Shown here one piece after another: positions 46,518 through 55,519 of a stretch of DNA of 64,000 bases. Positions within the stretch are counted from its first letter, which is position 1. Every line of letters starts with the position of its first letter. Source of the stretch: Candidatus Rifleibacteriota bacterium (GTDB taxonomy: Bacteria; Muiribacteriota; Ozemobacteria; Ozemobacterales; Ozemobacteraceae); contig JADFZL010000005.1 of the NCBI GenBank assembly GCA_015232575.1, forward strand, positions 261,624 through 325,623, given 5' to 3'. The position numbers and the translations under genes are program-made. Below the pieces are notes generated by a model. It worked only from the letters and a program-made list of their open reading frames with translations. It did not search any database and was not told the origin of the DNA.

Positions 46518-47333
46518 ATGAAAGTATTAATACAAAACGCTGTTAACCATATCAGGAAGTTGACTGATTTTTCTCCTCAGATTGCAGTTGTACTAGGTTC
46601 AGGGTTAGGTGCATTTGCAGATCAGATAACCATGGAAGCCTCAATTGATTATTCTGAAATTCCTGGATTTCCGGTTTCAACTGTAAAGGGTCACAAAGGT
46701 CGTCTCGTTCTTGGTAACTATGGCGGCCGAAAAATAGCAGTTATGCAGGGAAGATTTCACTATTATGAAGGCTATTCACTGAGCGAAGTGATTTTTCCTA
46801 TTCGTGTACTCCGCTTTCTGGGTGCATCAGATCTTTTGATAACAAACGCATCAGGCGGTTTGAACAGAAACTACAGAGTTGGTGACCTCATGGTAATGTC
46901 AGACCACATCAACATGATGGGCGATAATCCGCTTCGTGGAAAAAACGATGACTCTATTGGCACGCGTTTTCCGCCAATGCAGGGCGCTTACACTAATGAT
47001 CTGATTAATAAAGCAATTGAAATCGGAAGAAAAATTGGTGCTCCCGTTCAAAAAGGTGTTTATGTTGCAGTTCCAGGACCAAGTTATGAAACTGCCGCCG
47101 AATTGAGAGCGCTTAGACTTCTTGGTGCTGATGCGGTTGGCATGTCAACTGTTCCTGAGGTTATTGCAGCTAATCACTGTGGATACAAAAGAATCGCAGG
47201 AATAAGCTGCATAACCGATATGGCCACCGGAGAAGGTGCTGAAGATGTCAATCATGAAATGGTAGTTGCAGCAGCAGCGCAGGCACAGCCTGCTTTTCTC
47301 GGACTAATCAGAGGTCTGATAGAATACCTCTGA
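46518..47333 (+). CDS. punA: Purine-nucleoside phosphorylase (trimeric type)
   Basis: 271-residue enzyme that splits purine nucleosides with phosphate for base salvage. Family segments: VVLGSGLGAFADQI (phosphate loop), GHKGRLVLGNYGGRKIAVMQGRFHYYEGY, LLITNASGGLN, the signature VAVPGPSYETAAELRAL and VGMSTVPEVIAANH, and CITDMATG with Asn replaced by Asp at the base-contacting position (CITNMA in guanosine/inosine-specific enzymes), which may change base preference. AAGGAA lies upstream of the ATG. First of the punA-prfA-prmC-tsaC run. Confidence 0.95.
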   Translation: MKVLIQNAVNHIRKLTDFSPQIAVVLGSGLGAFADQITMEASIDYSEIPGFPVSTVKGHKGRLVLGNYGGRKIAVMQGRFHYYEGYSLSEVIFPIRVLRFLGASDLLITNASGGLNRNYRVGDLMVMSDHINMMGDNPLRGKNDDSIGTRFPPMQGAYTNDLINKAIEIGRKIGAPVQKGVYVAVPGPSYETAAELRALRLLGADAVGMSTVPEVIAANHCGYKRIAGISCITDMATGEGAEDVNHEMVVAAAAQAQPAFLGLIRGLIEYL

Positions 47334-47357
47334 GAAATAATCGGAAGGGTTGTTTAA

Positions 47358-48422
47358 ATGTTACATAAACTTGAAGCTGTTAATGAATTGTATCTTTCAC
47401 TGACGGAAAAACTCTCAGATCCGAAGCTCCCCGGCAACCCTGCCGAATATCAGAAAACTGCAAAAAAGCGTGCAGAAATTGAGCCTGTACATAATGCGTA
47501 TGAAGAATATTTAGTTCTGAAAAAACAACTTGATGATGCACGGGCAATGCTTCAAAATGAGTCTGCCTCTGACTTGAAAGAGCTCGCTCAGGAAGAAATC
47601 GACTCGCTGGAACCTGTTTTGCGCCAGAAGGAAAAAGATCTGAAATTTCTTCTTATTCCAAAAGACGCTGATGACAGCAAAAATACCATCGTCGAAGTAC
47701 GCGCAGGCACAGGTGGTGAAGAAGCAGCTCTTTTTGCAGCGGTTCTGTACAGAATGTACACCAGATATGCAGAAAACAAAGGCTGGAAGTGTGAACTTCT
47801 GAGCATGAACGACACAGGAATCGGCGGTTTAAAAGAAGCAATTTTTTCAATAGATGGAAAAGATGTTTATGGACGCCTCAAGTATGAAAGTGGTGTTCAC
47901 AGAGTTCAGAGAGTTCCAGTAACAGAAGCTTCCGGAAGAATTCACACTTCTGCAGCAACTGTTGCGGTTCTGCCCGAAGCTGAAGAAGTTGATGTTACTA
48001 TTGACGAAAAAGACCTCAGAATTGATGTCTTCAGATCTTCAGGCCCCGGAGGACAGAGCGTTAATACAACCGATTCCGCTGTACGTGTTACTCACATTCC
48101 TACTGGTATTGTAATCAGTTGTCAGGATGAAAAAAGTCAGCATAAAAATAAAGCCAAAGCCCTTAGAATTCTCCGCGCACGTCTTCTCGACCAGGCAAAA
48201 TCAGACCAGGAACGTTCAAGATCAGATTCCAGAAAAACCCAGGTCGGATCAGGAGACCGCTCAGAACGAATCAGAACCTACAATTTCCCTCAGCAGAGAT
48301 TGACCGACCACAGAATCGGATTAACTCTGTACAAGCTCACAGACATCGTCGAAGGTAATCTTGACGAAGTAATCGACAGCCTCATCGAAGCAGACAACCT
48401 GAAAAAACTCGCAACTGAGTAA
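47358..48422 (+). CDS. prfA: Peptide chain release factor 1
   Basis: 354-residue factor that ends translation at UAA and UAG. Stop-codon reading motif PVT in [25 protein letters not shown] is the RF1 PxT type. The catalytic GGQ is in [25 protein letters not shown]. The C-terminal [16 protein letters not shown] is normal. Its Gln in GGQ should be methylated by PrmC, encoded next. Confidence 0.98.
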   Translation: MLHKLEAVNELYLSLTEKLSDPKLPGNPAEYQKTAKKRAEIEPVHNAYEEYLVLKKQLDDARAMLQNESASDLKELAQEEIDSLEPVLRQKEKDLKFLLIPKDADDSKNTIVEVRAGTGGEEAALFAAVLYRMYTRYAENKGWKCELLSMNDTGIGGLKEAIFSIDGKDVYGRLKYESGVHRVQRVPVTEASGRIHTSAATVAVLPEAEEVDVTIDEKDLRIDVFRSSGPGGQSVNTTDSAVRVTHIPTGIVISCQDEKSQHKNKAKALRILRARLLDQAKSDQERSRSDSRKTQVGSGDRSERIRTYNFPQQRLTDHRIGLTLYKLTDIVEGNLDEVIDSLIEADNLKKLATE

Positions 48423-48449
48423 TTTTAGTTGCCGTGCTGGAGGATTCTT

Positions 48450-49313
48450 ATTTTAACTATAGGTGAAGTGTACAGAGATGCTGTTTTCAGATTTACTTCT
48501 GCTGGTGTTGATCAGCCCGATGTGAATGCCCGGATAATTATTTCAGAATGTCTCAGAATAAATTATGCTGATTTTTTTCTGAAAAAAGACTCGTTTCTTT
48601 CACTGGAAGAAAGAGGGAATATCGAATCTTTTGTGTTGAGACGAATTAAGCGCGAACCGCTTCAGTATATAATTGGTGAATGGCCGTTTCTTGATCTGAT
48701 GTTGAAAGTAAGACCAGAAGCTTTGATTCCAAGGTCTGAAACAGAGCAGTGGACAGATTTTCTAATTGGCGAACTCAAAAAATATTTTCCATCCGGACAA
48801 TTCAATTTTGCGGATATCGGCACAGGTACAGGTGCAATCGGACTTTCAATTGCAAAAAAGTATCCTGAATCAAGAGCTTTTCTTGTTGATGTTTCGATGA
48901 AAGCTCTTTCACTGGCAAAACATAATAGTCAAAATAATTCCGTTCTTCACCAAAACATCGCGTTTGTTCAATCAGATCTTTTATCTATTTTTAAAGATTC
49001 TTCACTTGATCTTATTGTTTCTAATCCGCCGTATATTCCTGAATCAGATATTTCAGGTCTGATGCCGGAAGTCAGAGATTTTGAACCTGGATTGGCTTTA
49101 TCCGGAGGAAATACTGGTTTTGAAATTATCTTTCGTCTGATAACGCAAAGTGAAAGAGTTTTGAGAGCTGGTGGCAAATTTGTAATTGAGCATGGCTGGA
49201 ATCAGAGAAATGAAATAATTCGATATTGCATGTCAACTTTTTTACCATTATACTGTGGCGTTGATTACGAAAATAAAGACAGGTTTATTATTCTGGAGAA
49301 AAAGCCTAAATGA
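48450..49313 (+). CDS. prmC: Release factor glutamine methyltransferase PrmC, probable AUU start
   Basis: SAM-dependent enzyme that methylates the GGQ Gln of RF1 and RF2. Motif I is FADIGTGTGAIGLSIA and the catalytic NPPY is in LIVSNPPYIPESD. The N-terminal helical domain ends with REPLQYIIGEWPF. The open frame has TTG at 48429 with no clear ribosome-binding site. A strong GGAGG (48439-48443) lies inside the frame, and 6 nt after it is ATT (48450) followed by LTIGEVYRDA, the usual N-terminus of PrmC. No ATG, GTG or TTG lies at that spacing; the next GTG is 24 nt away. It overlaps tsaC by 4 bp (ATGA). 287 residues. Confidence 0.9.
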   Translation: MLTIGEVYRDAVFRFTSAGVDQPDVNARIIISECLRINYADFFLKKDSFLSLEERGNIESFVLRRIKREPLQYIIGEWPFLDLMLKVRPEALIPRSETEQWTDFLIGELKKYFPSGQFNFADIGTGTGAIGLSIAKKYPESRAFLVDVSMKALSLAKHNSQNNSVLHQNIAFVQSDLLSIFKDSSLDLIVSNPPYIPESDISGLMPEVRDFEPGLALSGGNTGFEIIFRLITQSERVLRAGGKFVIEHGWNQRNEIIRYCMSTFLPLYCGVDYENKDRFIILEKKPK

Positions 49314-49930
49314 GTAAAATAATTAAACTGAATGAACTCATAAATAATCAGGCGTGTTTTCTTGAAGTGGTAAAAAAGCTTAAAAGTGGTGGTATTCTTG
49401 CAATTCCCACAGATACGGTTTATGGTTTTGCTGTTGATTGTGAGAGTAAAATTGCAGTAGAACGACTTTACGAGATAAAAGGCCGTGACAAAGGAAAACC
49501 ATTGATTTTATTTATCAGTTCAATCGAGCAGCTGTTCACTTTTTCCATTTTTCCATCGCCGCAAATTATGAAATTGTTGCGTAAATACTGGCCGGGAAAG
49601 TTGACAGGGGTTTTCCTCAACGCAAGTATAAAATTGAAAAATTTCAACTATCCGACGGTCGGTATAAGAATTCCGTGTCAACCAGAACTTCAGAACTTTC
49701 TTTCCAGATACCCTGGATTTTTCTTTACTACAAGCGCCAACAGGTCAGGAAAACCGGTCTGTACTACTTCGGAAGAAATTGAACGTGAATTTGGAAATGA
49801 AATTGATTATATTTTTACGAGTGATATTCCGACTGAAAATGAACCTTCAACAGTTGTCGATTTTTCTGTTGATCCACCGGAAATACTGAGAAAGGGAAAA
49901 ATTATTCCTGATTTCGTATCTGGACAATAA
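49310..49930 (+). CDS. tsaC: L-threonylcarbamoyladenylate synthase (TsaC/YrdC family)
   Basis: 206-residue enzyme making threonylcarbamoyl-AMP from Thr, bicarbonate and ATP for the t6A modification of ANN-decoding tRNAs. Conserved segments: GGILAIPTDTVYGFAVD, YEIKGRDKGKPLILFI, KYWPGKLTGVFL, VGIRIPCQPE, FFTTSANRSGKPVCTT and STVVDFSVDPPEILRKG. It has only the YrdC domain and lacks the Sua5 C-terminal domain. Coupled to prmC by a 4-bp overlap, a common arrangement. Confidence 0.95.
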   Translation: MSKIIKLNELINNQACFLEVVKKLKSGGILAIPTDTVYGFAVDCESKIAVERLYEIKGRDKGKPLILFISSIEQLFTFSIFPSPQIMKLLRKYWPGKLTGVFLNASIKLKNFNYPTVGIRIPCQPELQNFLSRYPGFFFTTSANRSGKPVCTTSEEIEREFGNEIDYIFTSDIPTENEPSTVVDFSVDPPEILRKGKIIPDFVSGQ

Positions 49931-49944
49931 TTCTTTTCTTTTCT

Positions 49945-49971
49945 TAACTGTCGAAATAATTTCGCCGATTA
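49945..49971 (+). promoter_or_regulatory. Sigma-28-like promoter candidate before the MCP gene
   Basis: TAACTGTC (49945-49952), 11-nt spacer, GCCGATTA (49964-49971): the -10 matches the flagellar consensus GCCGATAA in 7 of 8 positions, the -35 in about 4 of 8. A TATAAT at 49985-49990 without a good -35 is an alternative. Confidence 0.4.
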
Positions 49972-50014
49972 AGTGTTATCGTAGTATAATAGACCATGTA
50001 TTCAGAAAAATAGA

Positions 50015-51400
50015 ATGAAAAACATAAATCTTCAGGTTAAGCTGATCATATTTGTTGTTCTGACCGCCATCATACCTGTATTGGCGGCCGATTATATTTT
50101 CTATAAATCAAGAAGTATTGCAAAAAAACAGGGCATGATAACTGCCATAGCAGAACTTCCCAAAATTGCCCAGACTAATGTTGAACTTGTTGATCAGATA
50201 ACACGTCACCGGGCAGATCTTGATGAGCTTGCCCTGGAAATAAGCCGTCTCAGCTTTTATTGCTGGGCATACTTTATCGGATCTCTTATTTTTGTTGGGA
50301 TGTCTGTCTCAAGTATCTGGGCTTTTCTTATACAGATCAATCTTCCTGTAAAAGACACGATTCTCAGGCTTACAAGCTTTACTAATGAAGATACTCCCGA
50401 TGAGCTGGACATTTTTTCCTCTGCAAGATCTTTGGAAAAATTCCTTGTTCAGATTAAATCTCTTATGATTGAAATGAACTCCTTAACAAATGAGGTTTTA
50501 CGTAAAGTTGAGCCTTTGACTGCAATGACAGCCTTTTCTGAAGGCACTGTCGGAAGAAATTTCTTTACTGATGTTCAGGAGATATCGCGGTCTTCCAATT
50601 ATATTGCGAATACTCTTGAGTCTACTACAGCAAGTATTCAGGAAGTTTCGACTTCTGCTCAGACGATTGCAGACAGGTCGCAAAAAGCTGCTTCTAACAG
50701 TGAAGAGGCTTCCTCAATTGCTTCAGAAGGTCGAAAAGCCGTTGCTGTAACCATTGAAACCATGGAATCAATTCAGGAAGAAGTTTTAAATCTTGAAAGC
50801 GTCATTGAAGATCTGAATTCCGGAAGTAAACAGATTGGCGAAATTGTCAACACAATTACTAACATTGCCCACCAGACAAATCTTCTTGCTTTGAATGCTG
50901 CAATTGAAGCTGCCAGAGCCGGTGAACACGGTCAGGGATTTACCGTCGTTGCTGATGAAGTTAGAAAACTTGCTGAAGAGTCTGAAGATGCAGCAGATGA
51001 CATAGGTAAAAAGGTTAAGGGAATGCTTGAAAAAACTACTATTGCCGTTCAGAGCATCAATCATGGTACTCAGCGTGTGGTAGAAGGTGTTAATGTTGCC
51101 AATCGGGCTGGTGAAAACCTTGTAAGTGTTGAATCATCAGTTGCCAGCGTAAATAAAATGATTCAGGAAATAAGTAAAGCCAGCAGTGAGCAGTCTGTCA
51201 ATATCGAATCACTCAGACAAAGCATTGAAAGTATTTCCGGAGCAACGAAAATGGGCTCAGAGGGAACAAAAAGAGTTGCCTTGTCTGTGAATGAACAGCT
51301 GGAGCATATCAGAAATTATTCTGTTGTAGGAAAAGAACTTACTTCACTTCTTCAGTTGATGATATCAATGCTTGAAAAATACAATCTTCGCGATTGCTGA
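50015..51400 (+). CDS. Methyl-accepting chemotaxis protein
   Basis: 461 residues. Membrane helices at about 6-25 and 85-110 enclose only about 60 residues, so there is no normal periplasmic ligand domain; sensing may come through the membrane or a partner. After a HAMP-like connector, the long coiled-coil signalling domain has the hairpin tip [42 protein letters not shown], the universal MCP motif. Methylation-type Glu/Gln pairs lie on both arms. The ATG follows AAAAATAGA, a weak ribosome-binding site. Confidence 0.95.
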   Translation: MKNINLQVKLIIFVVLTAIIPVLAADYIFYKSRSIAKKQGMITAIAELPKIAQTNVELVDQITRHRADLDELALEISRLSFYCWAYFIGSLIFVGMSVSSIWAFLIQINLPVKDTILRLTSFTNEDTPDELDIFSSARSLEKFLVQIKSLMIEMNSLTNEVLRKVEPLTAMTAFSEGTVGRNFFTDVQEISRSSNYIANTLESTTASIQEVSTSAQTIADRSQKAASNSEEASSIASEGRKAVAVTIETMESIQEEVLNLESVIEDLNSGSKQIGEIVNTITNIAHQTNLLALNAAIEAARAGEHGQGFTVVADEVRKLAEESEDAADDIGKKVKGMLEKTTIAVQSINHGTQRVVEGVNVANRAGENLVSVESSVASVNKMIQEISKASSEQSVNIESLRQSIESISGATKMGSEGTKRVALSVNEQLEHIRNYSVVGKELTSLLQLMISMLEKYNLRDC

Positions 51401-51410
51401 AAAAATCAAC

Positions 51411-51439
51411 TGGACATATCATTTTTCTGATGCTATAAT
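51411..51439 (+). promoter_or_regulatory. Promoter of the parvulin foldase gene
   Basis: TGGACA (51411-51416), 17-nt spacer ending in TGC (extended -10), TATAAT (51434-51439): a strong sigma-70-type promoter 61 bp upstream of the ATG. Confidence 0.85.
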
Positions 51440-51499
51440 CCTCGTCTCTGTACTTTCAGTGTGAGAGAATATATTTTTTCCCCTTAAGGAGACGGCGTT

Positions 51500-54448
51500 A
51501 TGGCCAAAGTGACTTTTATGTCGATGAGATGGCTCCGGATGCATTTGAAAGAAATTATCTGGACCACCGTGATAATGTTTGTGTTGTCCTGTTTTATTAT
51601 AGGCTATGGCTCTTCCAGAGCTCAGAAGTCAGTTGAAGAAAAGCAGCGGAAGCATGAAGCCGATATGGCTAAAATGCAGGAAGAGGCTGAAAAAGTTCCT
51701 GACAATGTTAAAGAGAAATTCCCCCTTCCAGTTGTTCAGCTTTCGTATCCTTCTGGAACAGCTTCAGTTTCAAGAGTTATTGATCTGAAGAGTGTTTATA
51801 AACTTCTTGTTGAGAGCGAAGAATATAAACGTCTTGCCGCAGCTCCTGAAAATATTAAAGCTATTTTCAAACCCCAGTTGCTTGACCGTGCTGTGGAAAA
51901 CCTTCTGGCACAAGCAATCATTGAAATTTATGCAAAAGCTACCGGAATTACCCCTCCAGTAAATGCTCAGCAGATTATTTCACGTGACAAAGCTCAGATT
52001 GGCCCGGAATTTGATAGACAACTCCGCAGAGAAGGCCTTTCAGAAACTCAATATGGTCAGAAAAGATATCAGGAAGAAACTCTCAGAGCTGTTTTCGAAA
52101 AAATTTCCCTTCCAATTCCTGCTGCAAGTGCAACTGATGAATTTTTGAAAAAGTATTACGAAGAGCACAAATTGCGTTATAAAAAAGATGATGAAGTCGT
52201 CCTGAAAAACCTTCTTATTACTCCTTCATCAATGCATGAAATTGCAAGCGCATCAGATGATGAAATCAGAAGACATTACGAAGAAAATCGCGCTTCATTT
52301 ATGAGTTCTCAGAGATATTCCATCAGACATCTTGCTGTTAACCCGATGAAACCTGATTATCTTGCTAAAATGGAAATCAGCGAAACAGAAGCCAGTAAAT
52401 ATTTCTCTGAAAACATTGATAAATACAAAGAAAAAGAACAAGTACAGGCCAGACACATTCTTATCAGACCGAAAAGCAAATTTGACAAGAAACTGGACCA
52501 TTTTTCAGTAAATCTCAGAGATTTCAAACTTGCGACTGCTTCAGAAAACGTTTCAGCAGGAAAACTTTATACTTTCGCTGTTTCGATTTCAGACATCAAA
52601 GCTGAATTTTCTCTCAAACACCAGGATTTTGCGCTTTTACTTGAGAATGGTAACACTATTTCCCCAACCGATGAAAGCTTGAGCAAGACCGAAAATCCTA
52701 TTAAGCTTCCGAATACTGAAATTGCATCTTTTGTCAATGGAAACTGTGCTTTTATTGTTCCAGCAGATACTAACCCGAAGTCACTTACAATAAAAGACGG
52801 AAACACAACACACACATTTGAAATCGCCGCAGCTCACGACGAAGAGAAATCTTTTGCCGCAGCAGAGGAAGAAGCACAGAAAATTCTCAAGCGCATCAAT
52901 GACGGTGCTGATTTTGCAAAGATGGCTGAAGAATATTCAGAAGATCCGGGCAGCAAAGAAAAAGGCGGAGATTTGGGAAAATTCGGCAAAGGCCAGATGG
53001 TTAAAGCTTTTGAAGATGTCGCATTTGCCGTTGGAAAAACAGGAGATGTCCGTGGTCCAGTCAAAACCCAATTCGGATGGCATCTTATTAAAGTTGAACA
53101 ACATATTCCTGAATCAAGCAAATCTTTCGAATCAGTAAGAGATGAAATTATTCAGGTTCTTAAGAGACAGAAAGCTTCTCAGAAGGCAGAAGATGATATC
53201 GTCAGATATCGTGAATCAGTTTCGCTGAAAAGCCGCACATTTGCAGATCTTGCAAAAGAGCATTCTGATGCTCCTTCCAAAGCAAATGGCGGAAGACTTC
53301 CCATTTTCTTCAAAGGTGATCTGAATGAAAATGAAGCAGATAGAAAAGCCATTGAAGCAGAAATAGCTCAGGGTGGACAATTGAATTCAGATGTTGAAGA
53401 ACAGGTTCTTTCATTGAAAAAGGGTCAGGTTTCTGAAGTAATCAGAATGGGCGAGTCTCTGCATATCTTCGAAATGGAAGATATTTATGAACCGGTACAA
53501 CTTACTTTGAATGACTCTGTAAAAAGCAGAATTAAGAAAATAGTTGAAGAGAAGAAACAGAAGGAAGCCGCTAAAGCAAAAGCCGATGAAATCAAAAACA
53601 AAATTTCATCTGCAACTTTTGATACTGTTGCCAACGAAATTAATCCTCAGGGCGGGGCAACGGAACTTGGACCTCTTCCCTATTCTTCTAATCCAGGGTT
53701 TACATCATATTCTCTTTCATCAGCAGTTGGACAGCTTACCACAAACGGCAGATCTTATCTGAAAGGTGTTTCAGAAGCCCTGAAAAAAGCTTTTGATGAA
53801 TGCAGAGCTGGAAATGATTCATGGAAAAATTCTGTAATCGGACCAGTTGAAACAGAACTTGGCTATCATTTTATTTTGGTTTCCAAAATTTCTCTTGACC
53901 AGTACCAGGCATTTGATGATGTGAAAGATCGTCTTAAGAAGCAGCTTACACAGGTTCCTGAAGCTGATGAAGTGAAAAAGGAATTCGACAAGAATGCTGA
54001 CAAATTTGACAAGCCTGCAACACGCAAACTCAGACAGATTGTGTGTGCCGACGAAATCATTGCAGGTGAAGTCTATAAGAAGCTTCAGGAAGGCGAAGTT
54101 TTTGCGGTTCTTGCACAGCAATATTCAACCGACAGCACCAGATCAAACGGCGGACTTGTTGGATCTTTCAAAAAAGGCCAGCTTCCAGCTAATCTTGATG
54201 AAGAATTCTGGCGTTTGAAAAAAGGCGAATTTACCAAACCCATCAAAACAAATTACGGTCTGATTATTGCCACAATGGATGGCGACGAAGACGCCGGCAA
54301 AAAAGCCGAAATGACCGACGAAATTGCCGAGCAGATCAGAAAAAGAATCCGTTTTAACTACAAACAGCAGTTATTCGAAGAATTCCTCGAAGAACTTAAA
54401 AGAATCTGCAAGATCGAAAAGAACACCGATCTTCTCAGCATACTGTAA
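51500..54448 (+). CDS. Membrane-anchored multi-parvulin peptidyl-prolyl isomerase (SurA/PpiD-like)
   Basis: 982-residue foldase with one N-terminal membrane helix (about 17-35, WTTVIMFVLSCFIIGYG) that anchors it in the inner membrane facing the periplasm. A SurA_N/PpiD-like helical chaperone region (about 90-230) is followed by parvulin domains. The first clear one is near 450-540 (DFAKMAEEYSEDPGSKEKGGDLGKFGKGQMV ... FGWHLIKVEQH), a second is near 575-660 (FADLAKEHSDAPSKANGGRLPIF) and a third near 840-930 (FAVLAQQYSTDSTRSNGGLVGSFKKG ... NYGLIIATM). Typical PpiD has one such domain in about 620 residues, so this is an enlarged form. AAGGAGA precedes the ATG. Confidence 0.9.
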   Translation: MAKVTFMSMRWLRMHLKEIIWTTVIMFVLSCFIIGYGSSRAQKSVEEKQRKHEADMAKMQEEAEKVPDNVKEKFPLPVVQLSYPSGTASVSRVIDLKSVYKLLVESEEYKRLAAAPENIKAIFKPQLLDRAVENLLAQAIIEIYAKATGITPPVNAQQIISRDKAQIGPEFDRQLRREGLSETQYGQKRYQEETLRAVFEKISLPIPAASATDEFLKKYYEEHKLRYKKDDEVVLKNLLITPSSMHEIASASDDEIRRHYEENRASFMSSQRYSIRHLAVNPMKPDYLAKMEISETEASKYFSENIDKYKEKEQVQARHILIRPKSKFDKKLDHFSVNLRDFKLATASENVSAGKLYTFAVSISDIKAEFSLKHQDFALLLENGNTISPTDESLSKTENPIKLPNTEIASFVNGNCAFIVPADTNPKSLTIKDGNTTHTFEIAAAHDEEKSFAAAEEEAQKILKRINDGADFAKMAEEYSEDPGSKEKGGDLGKFGKGQMVKAFEDVAFAVGKTGDVRGPVKTQFGWHLIKVEQHIPESSKSFESVRDEIIQVLKRQKASQKAEDDIVRYRESVSLKSRTFADLAKEHSDAPSKANGGRLPIFFKGDLNENEADRKAIEAEIAQGGQLNSDVEEQVLSLKKGQVSEVIRMGESLHIFEMEDIYEPVQLTLNDSVKSRIKKIVEEKKQKEAAKAKADEIKNKISSATFDTVANEINPQGGATELGPLPYSSNPGFTSYSLSSAVGQLTTNGRSYLKGVSEALKKAFDECRAGNDSWKNSVIGPVETELGYHFILVSKISLDQYQAFDDVKDRLKKQLTQVPEADEVKKEFDKNADKFDKPATRKLRQIVCADEIIAGEVYKKLQEGEVFAVLAQQYSTDSTRSNGGLVGSFKKGQLPANLDEEFWRLKKGEFTKPIKTNYGLIIATMDGDEDAGKKAEMTDEIAEQIRKRIRFNYKQQLFEEFLEELKRICKIEKNTDLLSIL

Positions 54449-54460
54449 AAGTACCTGATG

Positions 54461-54495
54461 CAAAACGAGGGGAGCCAATGGCTTCCCTCGTTTTG
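54461..54495 (+). terminator. Rho-independent terminator after the parvulin foldase
   Basis: Stem AAAACGAGGG-g-AGCC / GGCT-t-CCCTCGTTTT with an AAT loop, ending in TTTTG, 12 bp after the stop codon. Confidence 0.9.
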
Positions 54496-54625
54496 TATGT
54501 GCGATAAACTTCTCTTGACAACACTGGTAACTTTGAAATGGAAGACACTGCAGCAGGATCGCTGAAATTATGTAGTTGCTATATATGGCTGCTCAATAAT
54601 TTGGGGAAAGTGCCCTGTATTGTGT

Positions 54626-54672
54626 TGTCATTTCGACCGAAGGGAGAATTCTCGCAGTTATGACATCTCTCA
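54626..54672 (+). repeat. Dispersed palindromic intergenic repeat, copy B
   Basis: Begins TGTCATTTCGACCGAAGGGA, continues GAATTCTCGCAGTTATGAC and ends ATCTCTCAA. The right arm is degenerate, so the long stem of copy D is lost. Confidence 0.8.
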
Positions 54673-54813
54673 ATTTCCCATTTCCGATCGGCTATTTTCA
54701 TTCAGTGTCAAATGGAAAGAAACTATTTTATCTGGTTTTGGAAATTATTTCTGTGAAAATTGATGCAACCTTTGTTGTGTTTTGCAAATTTTAAAAAGGG
54801 ATCATTAAGCAAT

Positions 54814-54860
54814 GCCATTTCGGCGGAATGGAGAAATCTCGCAGTTATGAAATCTCTCAC
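54814..54860 (+). repeat. Dispersed palindromic intergenic repeat, copy C
   Basis: GCCATTTCGGCGGAATGGAG start, then AAATCTCGCAGTTATGAAAT and CTCTCAC end. Same orientation as copy B and 141 bp after its end; the middle CTCGCAGTTATGA is shared exactly with copy B, suggesting local duplication. Confidence 0.75.
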
Positions 54861-55033
54861 ACGTTTGGCTTATTTGAGTTTCAATCTGAAGCAGGTCCGG
54901 ATGTAACTATTGACAGAAAACAACAATCGCGGAAAGAGAAGTTCAATGCAGTTGGATCTTCTGAAAAAAGATAGTAAACAGGTTATAGACAATCGGATAT
55001 CCGGAGAAAATAGTCCAATATCGTCATAAACGA

Positions 55034-55061
55034 GTATGGGCGCGAATATTCGCGCCCATAC
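55034..55061. terminator. Perfect 28-bp palindrome
   Basis: GTATGGGCGCGAAT followed by its exact reverse complement, with no loop. It lies 38 bp after the stop of the leftward phasin-like gene and could end that transcript as a hairpin with a few unpaired central bases, or bind a dimeric protein. No T run follows, so classical intrinsic termination is uncertain. Confidence 0.55.
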
Positions 55062-55099
55062 ATTACTGAGTGTGGTGACTGTATAGATTTTGTAGAAAT

Positions 55100-55375
55100 T
55101 TACTTTTCTTTGCAGAGAGTTTTTTCTGTGGCTGTTTTTACAAAGTTTTCGATATGTGAATTAACAACCTGTGTATTTCTGCGATATTCTTCGTATGCTT
55201 TGTTAATTGTTTCTACGTATTTCTGATTTGCTTCAACAACCAGATTTTTCTGGATGTCGGTCATCTTTATGAGATTTTCGTTGAAGGTCATGAAGAAGCG
55301 AACAGCATTTTCCATCCCCTCGCGTGATAATCGTACCATCTGGTCCTGATCGAAGAGCTGATTCATTGTTGTCAT
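55100..55375 (-). CDS. Phasin-like helical protein (copy 1)
   Basis: 91-residue soluble, almost wholly helical protein. MVRLSREGMENAVRFFMTFNENLIKMTDIQKNLVVEANQKYVETINKAYEEYRRNTQVV is paralogous to the gene at 55520. The length, amphipathic helices and lack of signal are like phasin-family granule coat proteins, but no PHA synthesis genes are in the window, so granule binding is only a possibility. AGGAGA lies 8 nt before the ATG. The gene overlaps a second frame on the same strand (55233-55466). Confidence 0.75.
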   Translation of the reverse strand: MTTMNQLFDQDQMVRLSREGMENAVRFFMTFNENLIKMTDIQKNLVVEANQKYVETINKAYEEYRRNTQVVNSHIENFVKTATEKTLCKEK

Positions 55376-55466
55376 AATTTAATCTCCTGTTATTTTCAAA
55401 TTTAAAATTAAGTTCTTCAGAATTGATTTCCTGAAATTCTTTGTTAATTTTTGCTATTGGAAGCAT
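55233..55466 (-). CDS. Small overlapping ORF with strong ribosome-binding site
   Basis: 77 codons starting MLPIAKINKEFQEINSEELN. GGGAGG lies 5 nt upstream of its ATG at 55466, stronger than the site of the phasin-like gene it overlaps by 143 bp in another frame. The first 30 codons lie in the spacer between the two phasin-like genes. No similarity is recognised and the overlapped part may just be the shadow of the phasin frame. It could be a leader whose translation opens the phasin start. Confidence 0.35.
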   Translation of the reverse strand: MLPIAKINKEFQEINSEELNFKFENNRRLNYDNNESALRSGPDGTIITRGDGKCCSLLHDLQRKSHKDDRHPEKSGC

Positions 55467-55519
55467 AACTACCTCCCTGCACTGACCCCGCGGAATTTCA
55501 TCTCACATAATTGAGATTT

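Larger units (their letters stand above)
54496..55033. other. Long non-coding spacer with repeats
   Basis: No plausible gene in 54496-55033. It contains two copies of the dispersed palindromic repeat (54626 and 54814). At 54592-54605 it has CTGCTCAATAATTT, which recurs at 57855-57868 before the outer-membrane protein gene. The spacer separates rightward genes from the leftward phasin-like genes. Confidence 0.6.
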
